DNA of 64,000 nucleotides, taken from the NCBI RefSeq assembly GCF_004168585.1, contig NZ_PGVH01000029.1, positions 77,095 to 141,094 of the forward strand, read 5' to 3'. The position numbers and the translations under genes were made by a program. Below the pieces are notes generated by a model, which saw only the letters and a program-made list of their open reading frames with translations, was not told where the DNA came from and did no database searches. This document shows, piece after piece, positions 35,936-43,297 of this stretch. This DNA is from Shewanella sp. OPT22 (GTDB lineage Bacteria; Pseudomonadota; Gammaproteobacteria; Enterobacterales; Shewanellaceae). Each line of letters starts with the position of its first letter. The stretch's first letter is position 1.

Positions 35936-37486
35936 TTATATCTCACCAGACTCCATAAAAGCATCTTTCTGTATTAAATGACGCGTTCTCTGTGACTTAT
36001 CGACACCTATTTCACTTACTTTTCTATACCGTTTTTTCAGAGAATCAGAAGCTTGGCATTGTGCTTTAGCCTCATGCTCACCGTATCTTGTAATGAAATC
36101 TGAAAATCCTTCGTGCGTTTTTGCAACAATTTCATCAAAATTATTTTTTGCTTTACTAAAGTTGAACGATGTTATGCCAGCATCGATGAACACCAATAGC
36201 CTTCCATCAGATTCAGCCGCTGAGGCTAAATTGTACTTTTCAGCTTTATACAAGTCATAGCGTAAGAAAAACTTGAATACTTGCTGCTTTAGACTCAGCC
36301 CTTTGGAGGTCAGAGCATCTTCAGCTGTAGAAAAAGCAAAAACAATGACCTTTTCTGATTCTAAATAAGCATGCGGAGAGTTATTGGTAATTCCACCATC
36401 AGAAAATAAAAGCTGCTCTCTTCCTTTCAGCTCATCAGGTAGCCGCTTAATTAAGTTCGCAGCAATGTTAGTATTTTTGTGTATAGCAGGAACGCTTGCA
36501 CTTGCGACAATTGCATCAACGATAGCTAATTTTGGGCTATTGCAAAAAGAAAAGCAGATTTCATGCTTTTTATTACAGGTTCCAATGATAGCGAGCTTCT
36601 TTAACCCAAGTGCCCCAAGGTTTAAGCCCAGCTTTAGTTCTTCACACTTTTTCATTAATATCGCAGTATCGAGCCCCCACTTGTCTTCGTTATAATCACT
36701 AATAGAATAATCTTTTAATAACTCTAGCTGCTCAAAAGTCAAATGTCTGAGGTCGGCGTCTTTCAGTGGAAAGCCAAGCTTTTCTAACAATATGACGATT
36801 TGTTTTTTTTGCTCAGAAAGCCCTAACAAAAGTGCTTCTTCGGCATTTTGATAGAGCATCGATTTACTGGATCCACCTCTTTGAGTACAACCTATCAACC
36901 ATGCTTCAATTTGTTTAGGTGTAGCCCCACCAGCAACAGCACCAGCAATCGCAGCCCCTGCTGACGAACCTGAAACTTCATCCACTAAAAAAAGTGCTTT
37001 AGGCGAATACGCATTCAGAACGCCGCAATAGCCAACAGCCTGAGCACCGCCACCAGAAAAACATACACCTGAATATTCACACAAGTTAACCTTCTTCTTT
37101 TCTGTGTCTAAATCGTGCTCAATGACAAGGTCAACTGAGTACGAATTGTATGGGATTTTAGTTGATTTGAATCCGGTAGAGCCTTCGTATTCACGATCTG
37201 AGATTGAAGTTGTATTGCCTCTATCCAAAACATCGGCATCAAAACATGGATTTGAAACAGAGCATACCTCAAGTTCCCCCTCATTAATGCTAAAGGTATA
37301 CGGCTCTAAATCTTTGTTTTGATGTAGAAACGAGAGCACCTGAGCTGAGCGACCTCGACTTACGACAAATGCAGTCGGAAAACGACATATGGGAGCTGAA
37401 AGCTCCAGATATGGCAGATGTTCTTGTTCCGTCATTGTTAAAGGAAGAGCTGAGAATGTTGAAATTGAAGGAACTTGAGCAGCCAT
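35936..37486 (-). CDS. Patatin-like phospholipase without signal peptide
   Basis: 516 residues. The patatin domain starts at about 138: oxyanion loop SGGGAQAVGYCG (144-155), nucleophile elbow GSSAG with Ser175, and the catalytic Asp363 in DGG. So the Ser-Asp dyad is complete and the protein should be an active lipid acyl hydrolase. A 135-residue N-terminal extension and a 130-residue C-terminal region have no recognised domain, and there is no secretion signal. This layout resembles translocated phospholipases such as ExoU or VipD, but no export machinery is nearby. It stands alone between the NTF2-like and tag genes. Confidence 0.85.
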   Translation of the reverse strand: MAAQVPSISTFSALPLTMTEQEHLPYLELSAPICRFPTAFVVSRGRSAQVLSFLHQNKDLEPYTFSINEGELEVCSVSNPCFDADVLDRGNTTSISDREYEGSTGFKSTKIPYNSYSVDLVIEHDLDTEKKKVNLCEYSGVCFSGGGAQAVGYCGVLNAYSPKALFLVDEVSGSSAGAAIAGAVAGGATPKQIEAWLIGCTQRGGSSKSMLYQNAEEALLLGLSEQKKQIVILLEKLGFPLKDADLRHLTFEQLELLKDYSISDYNEDKWGLDTAILMKKCEELKLGLNLGALGLKKLAIIGTCNKKHEICFSFCNSPKLAIVDAIVASASVPAIHKNTNIAANLIKRLPDELKGREQLLFSDGGITNNSPHAYLESEKVIVFAFSTAEDALTSKGLSLKQQVFKFFLRYDLYKAEKYNLASAAESDGRLLVFIDAGITSFNFSKAKNNFDEIVAKTHEGFSDFITRYGEHEAKAQCQASDSLKKRYRKVSEIGVDKSQRTRHLIQKDAFMESGEI

Positions 37487-37648
37487 GGTTATAAATTCAA
37501 GTCTAAGGTGATGTTATTTTACAGCTTAATATCTTCATACCGTATATTGTTAACTAAAATTAACCTTTCCAGGCAGTAGAAAAAGTTTAAATCCCCTCTA
37601 TGTAATCTTCATTAGTGATCATAAAATACAAACAAAAAAGGGAACACT

Positions 37649-38335
37649 ATGACTCAAGAAAAATTCGAAACCATTTATCATAGAGCAGCGGAGCGAAAAG
37701 GTGGGGTAGAAAACCTAGAACAGCTTTTCTCAAAACCACTTTCCAAGGATGAACTGTTACAAATAAAGGATGACCGCTGGCTGGCTACATTCACAATGAA
37801 GGTATTTCAATGTGGTATCTCATGGCAAGTTGTGCGTAACAAGTGGGATAACTTCGAAGATGTTTTTTTTGGGTTCAAACCAGAACTGCTTCTAATGCTT
37901 TCAGATGAGCAATGGGAAGAAAAAGCTCGTAACCCTGCAATTATTCGCCACTTAACCAAAGTGATGACCATACCTACGAATGCTCAAATGCTGGTAAATG
38001 CGAGTTATGAACACGGTTCTTTCAGCAAAATGGTGGCAAACTGGCCTAAAGATAATACGACGGGTCTTTGGGAGTATCTCAAAAAACAAGGCAAGCGCCT
38101 CGGTGGCAATACTGGTGCCTATGCACTTCGCCAAGCGGGTGTCGACACTTTCATTTTATCTTCTGATGTAGAAGCTTACCTGAGAAATACAGGCATTATT
38201 GATTCAGGCAGAAACACAAAGAAAGCAATGCAAGCGGCGGATGCTGCGTTTGCAAAATGGCACCAAGAATCTGGACGCAGTTTAACTGAAATTAGCCAGA
38301 TCATCGCTTTTAGCAATGGCGAAAATAGAGTTTAA
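37649..38335 (+). CDS. DNA-3-methyladenine glycosylase I family protein
   Basis: 228 residues, somewhat longer than E. coli Tag. The region FTMKVFQCGISWQVVRNKWDNF and the later LGGNTGAYALRQAG resemble the Tag family, which removes 3-methyladenine from alkylated DNA. The zinc-binding cysteine and histidines of classical Tag are not all obvious, so this may be a divergent Tag-like subfamily. AAAAGGGAAC precedes the ATG. Confidence 0.82.
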   Translation: MTQEKFETIYHRAAERKGGVENLEQLFSKPLSKDELLQIKDDRWLATFTMKVFQCGISWQVVRNKWDNFEDVFFGFKPELLLMLSDEQWEEKARNPAIIRHLTKVMTIPTNAQMLVNASYEHGSFSKMVANWPKDNTTGLWEYLKKQGKRLGGNTGAYALRQAGVDTFILSSDVEAYLRNTGIIDSGRNTKKAMQAADAAFAKWHQESGRSLTEISQIIAFSNGENRV

Positions 38336-38338
38336 TCT

Positions 38339-38553
38339 ATGAAGCAGAAGTTGGGTTATTTCTTACTGATTATTTTAACAATCATTTGGTGCGGTATTTT
38401 TGTCGTGCCTTTTTAGATATAGGTACAGCTAAAAGTACAGGTATTGCCACTGCTTGTTTTTTATTGGTGAAGCGACTTTTACATCGGAATTGTATTAATA
38501 GAAAAGAAGCTTGGCAGAAAATAAAACGTTACTTTTCAACCAACCTTAAGTGA
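38339..38553 (+). pseudogene. Frame-broken small membrane protein (transporter-suffix-like)
   Basis: An ATG at 38339 opens a frame for MKQKLGYFLLIILTIIWCG, then stops after 25 codons. The following bases continue the same protein in shifted frames: LDIGTAKSTGIATAC, then GEATF, then KEAWQKIKRYFSTNLK to the TGA at 38551. Three breaks coincide with T runs one base too short (near 38411, 38458 and 38478) and a fourth with a missing G near 38505. Rejoined, the product would be a two-helix protein of about 72 residues, like small proteins annotated as transporter suffix domain proteins. Either decayed or affected by homopolymer sequencing errors. Confidence 0.6.
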
Positions 38554-38579
38554 GCTCAAGATGATGTTGGAACTAAAGA

Positions 38580-39113
38580 TTAACTCTTTGCCTCTTTGGC
38601 TTCATCGAATTGCTGGCGAATCGCAATTGCTTTGCCAGTAATCTCGTTTTCAAGATTTTTTAACAACCCAAGTGCAAAAAAGATCTCAGCCATCAAAAAT
38701 AACGGGCCAATTAATAACTGGTTTAAGTCATCAATAAATGCCGGCTTGGCTTTTTCAAATTTATGCCCCACCAGCTGAAATACCCAACCAAAAACAAACA
38801 CAGCTAAAGCTATCCATCCACCGTATAGAGTCTGTGCCACTAAATTTGCACTGTATATGACTGGCGCAATAAATAACACCATACCAATAGCTAAGCCTAA
38901 GTGAAGTAAAACATAATAGATAAGGACTACAGCAGCAAAAACATACCCAAACGATAACTCCATACCCGTTTCGCCAACTGGAAATCTAAGCATACTAAAC
39001 CATACAAAAATGGACCAAATGATGGTAGGAACACCAATGAAATGAGTTTTGATATTATCTGCATCCAAATGCACGCTCTTGTAGGTAGAAAGCTGCTCAA
39101 CGATCGTCTTCAT
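38580..39113 (-). CDS. Mpo1-like (DUF962/YGL010W) membrane protein
   Basis: 177 residues with about four membrane helices. Conserved histidines occur in YKSVHLDADNIKTHFIGVP near the N-terminus and in QLVGHKFEKAKPAF after helix four, the motifs of the DUF962/Mpo1 family. Yeast Mpo1 is an iron-dependent dioxygenase of 2-hydroxy fatty acids; activity here is inferred from family. Monocistronic as far as can be seen. Confidence 0.85.
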   Translation of the reverse strand: MKTIVEQLSTYKSVHLDADNIKTHFIGVPTIIWSIFVWFSMLRFPVGETGMELSFGYVFAAVVLIYYVLLHLGLAIGMVLFIAPVIYSANLVAQTLYGGWIALAVFVFGWVFQLVGHKFEKAKPAFIDDLNQLLIGPLFLMAEIFFALGLLKNLENEITGKAIAIRQQFDEAKEAKS

Positions 39114-39215
39114 TCGCTGTAAAGTCCTTATAGTTTTAATTCTAAAGATTCAATTTAGCTGACTTTTTGAGTAATGAGAATATCAATTTGAGGAATACAT
39201 CATTGTTTTAATATT

Positions 39216-40517
39216 TTAGTCAGAATTTTCATATACGACGTTTCCTCGCTGGATAACTATCTTAGGCTTGTTGAGAAAAATTAAGCTTTCGAGTGGATTT
39301 TTATCAAACAATAATAAGTCAGCCGCATATCCAACCTTAACAAGACCGTAGTTTCCTTTAATCATCGGAAAGTTTGCAGCATTCACGGTTAAACTTTGTA
39401 AAATTTCTAAATTAGTGAAGCCTAAAAGCTCAAGAGCTCGGACCTCACGTTGAAACGTATCGGCATAAGACATTTGTGTATTATCAGAAAAGTCTGTACC
39501 AAAAGCATACATTACGCCTAAATCTAAATGCCTCCTCATCAGAGGTCTAATGTCATTTTCGACGAAAGAAATAAATGAGTCCCGTTCGTTCTCATCGACG
39601 CTCTGAGGATCAAAATGATGCGCCGTTGTCGCTACAGGAGTTTTTGAATGAACTAATATTTCAGAAAGGTTAGCGCCTTCAACATCAAAGCTATTATTCT
39701 CTGGAAATGGGCTATGAATAAAAGCGTCGATATTCAATAAACTCAAAGAAGCAAACTCCTCATTGGCAACGGTATGACTAACGATAGGAAGACCGACGCT
39801 CTGACTATACTGAATAACACGAGCGGTTAAATTCTCTGATATCCGCTCGTATGTTCCAACAGGCTCATTAAAACTTGAGTCGTAAATCACCTTTATTCCA
39901 TCAGCGCCAATATCAACAAGAGCACTCAATTCATCCACTACATTTGATTGTTCATCTAATTGTATTAATAAGTTATCTTCACACCATTTAGAACCCTGAC
40001 AAATAATCTCACTGAATCTGCTTTGCGGATTAACGACAACCTTACCTACGGTATAAACTTTTGGAGAAACAATGTTTGACTTCTTTAAGCGTTCTCTTTC
40101 CTCAAAAAAGAAGGGCGTAAATGAAGCTGCATCCACCACTGACGTTACGCCAGACTCGATGATTTCTGAATTAAAATTAATAAGAGTTGATTGGTAAAAC
40201 GCTAAGAAATCTTCTTCACTTTGTATTTCGAATGCATTGCGAATAAAGGTTAGATGAACGTGTGTATCTATAAAGGCTGGAGATAAAAGCAACCCTGAGC
40301 CATCAATGGTCGACTTCCCCTGCATTGATGAATGGTGGATTCTTACTATTTGGTTACCTTTAATACCAACGCTTTTTTCTTCACTAATGTGGCCACTAGT
40401 AACATCAATGAGACGAACATTATTGAGCACTAAATCTAAATCACCTTCAATGTCATCATTACAACTGGATAATAAAATGGAGACTAGAATGATTATAAGT
40501 CTAAAAGATCGAAGCAT
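39216..40517 (-). CDS. Lipoprotein amidohydrolase (imidazolonepropionase-like)
   Basis: 433 residues from the ATG at 40517. The signal peptide ends in the lipobox LSSC (Cys19). An upstream in-frame ATG at 40592 would translate a tandem repeat into KIKIKIKI and destroy the signal peptide. The amidohydrolase domain has the metal-binding DTHVHL motif, later His residues in SHTVANEEF and TTAHHFDPQS, and the catalytic Asp in FGTDFSDN. A small N-terminal beta domain and the closing GYAADLLLFDKNP are typical. Substrate unknown. A and C repeats upstream hold three copies of an AAGG ribosome-binding-like hexamer. Confidence 0.82.
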   Translation of the reverse strand: MLRSFRLIIILVSILLSSCNDDIEGDLDLVLNNVRLIDVTSGHISEEKSVGIKGNQIVRIHHSSMQGKSTIDGSGLLLSPAFIDTHVHLTFIRNAFEIQSEEDFLAFYQSTLINFNSEIIESGVTSVVDAASFTPFFFEERERLKKSNIVSPKVYTVGKVVVNPQSRFSEIICQGSKWCEDNLLIQLDEQSNVVDELSALVDIGADGIKVIYDSSFNEPVGTYERISENLTARVIQYSQSVGLPIVSHTVANEEFASLSLLNIDAFIHSPFPENNSFDVEGANLSEILVHSKTPVATTAHHFDPQSVDENERDSFISFVENDIRPLMRRHLDLGVMYAFGTDFSDNTQMSYADTFQREVRALELLGFTNLEILQSLTVNAANFPMIKGNYGLVKVGYAADLLLFDKNPLESLIFLNKPKIVIQRGNVVYENSD

Positions 40518-40527
40518 GGGGATACGT

Positions 40528-40572
40528 CCTTGTCCTTGCCCTTGGATTTTAATTTTAATTTTAATTTTAATT
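40528..40572 (-). repeat. Back-to-back hexamer tandem repeats in the leader of the amidohydrolase gene
   Basis: On the plus strand CCTTGT, CCTTGC, CCTTGG (40528-40545) abut four and a half copies of ATTTTA (40546-40572). On the coding strand the first array gives three AAGG-like ribosome-binding hexamers, the nearest 9 bp before the ATG. The second array is AT-rich, upstream of the start. Copy-number change would alter leader spacing. Confidence 0.85.
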
Positions 40573-40640
40573 ACATTAACACTATAAGCCACATTCGATT
40601 TGAAGATCAGTTTAAATATAAAAGGTGAAAAATGAGTAAG

Positions 40641-43295
40641 CTATTTCCGTTCACTTTTTAAATATTCAACAATATCGCTTGCACCATAGTGTTCAGCTAA
40701 GCCTTCCAATGTATATTTCTTTCCAGCTTGTAGGCTGTTGAGCGCACTGTCATCATACTCTAGTACCGTATTTATTTTAGCCCCAGCTTGAACAAGTAAT
40801 TTTACTATCGGCAAGCTTTTGTACTTCACGGCCATCATGATTGGGCTCATTTTAAACTTACATTGAGTACGACTTTCTAAACCCTCTCTAGGTACGTGCA
40901 TTAAAAGCTGCTCTAATGCTTTAACACGTTTTTTTTCAATTGCAATATGCAGGCAGTTCCAGCCAGCAAGCCCACCTTGCTGACAAATAACAAGAATATC
41001 ACCTTTAATTTGGTATTTATCTATTAACTGACCAATCAGTTCATGAGCTCCAGAATATGCAGCTTGATGCAATGCTCCATAGTTATTTTTTCGTTGTTTT
41101 GCTGAAACATGATATTCAGGAGCTTCTGCAATCATAAGTGGGATTTTAACAGCACCTTTTTGAATCGATTTCATTAGTAAATCTTGATATGTACCTAAAG
41201 TGTTACTTTCCCGACGTGCCCCATTCATCCACAGCTGAGAAAATGCTTCTAAATGACCATTAATTGCTGCCAGGTCTAAAGCAGTCACATCTCCCTTAGT
41301 GCTTGTAGATACAATATTTACGCTTTGCGGACTTAACAGTCTTAATGTTTTTACTAGCTTGCTCTCGCCTCTTTTGGCCGCAATCTGAAGTAATGTAAGT
41401 TTTTCACCTTGATTATCAAATGTTTCGGTTAGTACTTCTGGCGAAAGCTTCCCGACAATAGCACTTAACATTTTGTACTTTTTATTTTCGATAATGCTTT
41501 TTATAGCTAATCTTTGGGATTCTAAAGCTCTGTCTTCTGTCATAGTCCCATTTCCCACTTCCAACATATGAACTACACCTGACATATAACCAGCTTTTAT
41601 ACAAAGTGTAATTGGATAAACTTCTTCGTCATTTTTATGGTGAAAATCAAACCCAGCACACAGCAATGCTTTTAATCGATCTTCACGAAAAGAATGCATT
41701 AAAGCATGATACAAGCTATTTCCTCGATAATCCCTGTGCTTGTAAAACTCAACATCATTTAAATCTATTAATGAGAGCACTTCACTCAAGCCACCTTTAA
41801 ATGCTAAAAATAATAACGTTTCTCCATCCCTATTTGTAATATCAAAAGGGATATGGCTTTGCCATATTTTCTTCAATAACTCGAGGTTTCCTTTTTCAGC
41901 CAGTACTTTAAAAGATAATTCTTCTTTAATTTTTTGGGGGAGTTGCTGAAGTTCGTCTGGCTCTAAACATTTTATTAATTCAATAGAAAAGTAGTTCCCA
42001 TAACTTAAAGAAGCAGATTTGCATGCAATAAAAGTTTTTAATGCAGTCACTCTCAATGAAATATCACTAGGATATTTAAATACAATTTTAGCCAACCATG
42101 GAGAGTTTTGTATAAGAGTAGAGAGTTCAGAAATACTTGCCGGATCATTGAAGCGTTGTAACTTATTGATAACCATAAATTGAAATGAAGCAATGTTAAG
42201 TACCTCATCGGCACTCCCCTCTCCAGCTTCAACCCATTCGCTAATGAACTTTAAAGTCTCTGAAAACTTTTCTACTGAATCAGCAGAGTTAAACAAATGT
42301 ATCAGCATTCTGTACTTTATATTGAAATTAACATCAGTACATTGGACCAAACTAAGTCCTGAAGCGGTAAAGTGTGTAAAACTATTGCCGTCAGATTGCA
42401 CTAGAGCCAAACCGCAAAAGTCATAAACACTCAAACTGGTAGCTCGAACGATCAATTGTAATTTACAATTACTTTCATCAGAATCTTCGGTGTTACAAGG
42501 AAAACCAAACTCTGCAAAAGGGTTAGGCTCACAAATTATCTCAGATAGCTCTATCACCTCTAATTTTCCAATAATTTTATTATGTAGAAACTTTAAATCC
42601 GCCATAACCTGTTCATTAGCAGTATTCTCTGACTTAAGGAGGTAGTATAAATTTGCAGGAGACAAAACAATTGTAAGAAAGTCTGAGTAGGCGTTATTAG
42701 AGAGCTGAGTAGCAGCTTTTAAATTAGATTCGTCAAAAACTGGTAAAATTTTATTCTGCTGATTCAACAAATATGCTTTATGTTTGGCTTCTTGCCTTTT
42801 TGCACCATCAGTCAATTCACCTTGAAATTTCAGAAATAAATCACATTGTGCTTCACACATCTGTGTATAGACTTCCACTCCGAAAACAAGAACAAGCCAC
42901 AAATGGCTTAGTGTCTTTGATAATTCATCAGAAAAGGTTGCCCCCTTATCTACTTCACTTAAGTTCTGAAGCAATTTAATTGTACTTTTTTCATCAATTT
43001 CCGTTCGCTCAAGCCAATTGAGCAAAGTAATACTATTTATAAATAACTTTTTTTTGTCTGAAGCACTCAAGCCATCTATAGAAGCCTTTACACTTTTACA
43101 GTAACAATCAACGGCTTGCTTCAATTCATCACGATCGTGTATTTTATTTAGAGATTGGACAGCATTATCTAATACTGTAAGAAATTCAATTTCATTGCCA
43201 TCAACGACGTCAAAATTATCGCCATTGTCGCTCTCGACCTCATAACTAGGAATAGTTGTTGGGATATCAGTTTTATATGTACTAGGTGATTCCAT
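40641..43295 (-). CDS. Ankyrin-repeat protein, second of a tandem pair
   Basis: 884 residues, no signal peptide. The N-terminal half (about 25-440) is helical and shares with the next gene a stretch around LLNWLERTEID. Ankyrin-type repeats fill about 455-870 (for example GETLLFLAFKGG, LTLLQIAAKRGESKLVKTL, ALDLAAINGHLEAF, GALHQAAYSGAHEL, SPIMMAVKYKSLPIVKLLVQ). The end has a KKYTLEGLAEHYGASDI motif also found in the paralogue. The start is 2 bp after the upstream stop and its ribosome binding site (AGAGGG) is inside that gene, so the two are translated together. Role unknown; scaffold or host-interaction protein likely. Confidence 0.82.
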   Translation of the reverse strand: MESPSTYKTDIPTTIPSYEVESDNGDNFDVVDGNEIEFLTVLDNAVQSLNKIHDRDELKQAVDCYCKSVKASIDGLSASDKKKLFINSITLLNWLERTEIDEKSTIKLLQNLSEVDKGATFSDELSKTLSHLWLVLVFGVEVYTQMCEAQCDLFLKFQGELTDGAKRQEAKHKAYLLNQQNKILPVFDESNLKAATQLSNNAYSDFLTIVLSPANLYYLLKSENTANEQVMADLKFLHNKIIGKLEVIELSEIICEPNPFAEFGFPCNTEDSDESNCKLQLIVRATSLSVYDFCGLALVQSDGNSFTHFTASGLSLVQCTDVNFNIKYRMLIHLFNSADSVEKFSETLKFISEWVEAGEGSADEVLNIASFQFMVINKLQRFNDPASISELSTLIQNSPWLAKIVFKYPSDISLRVTALKTFIACKSASLSYGNYFSIELIKCLEPDELQQLPQKIKEELSFKVLAEKGNLELLKKIWQSHIPFDITNRDGETLLFLAFKGGLSEVLSLIDLNDVEFYKHRDYRGNSLYHALMHSFREDRLKALLCAGFDFHHKNDEEVYPITLCIKAGYMSGVVHMLEVGNGTMTEDRALESQRLAIKSIIENKKYKMLSAIVGKLSPEVLTETFDNQGEKLTLLQIAAKRGESKLVKTLRLLSPQSVNIVSTSTKGDVTALDLAAINGHLEAFSQLWMNGARRESNTLGTYQDLLMKSIQKGAVKIPLMIAEAPEYHVSAKQRKNNYGALHQAAYSGAHELIGQLIDKYQIKGDILVICQQGGLAGWNCLHIAIEKKRVKALEQLLMHVPREGLESRTQCKFKMSPIMMAVKYKSLPIVKLLVQAGAKINTVLEYDDSALNSLQAGKKYTLEGLAEHYGASDIVEYLKSERK

Positions 43296-43297
43296 GA

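Noticed and set aside
40518-40592. N-terminal extension KIKIKIKIQGQGQGR of the amidohydrolase as the main product
   Set aside because: It would bury the lipoprotein signal peptide; the ATG at 40517 has a ribosome binding site at good spacing.
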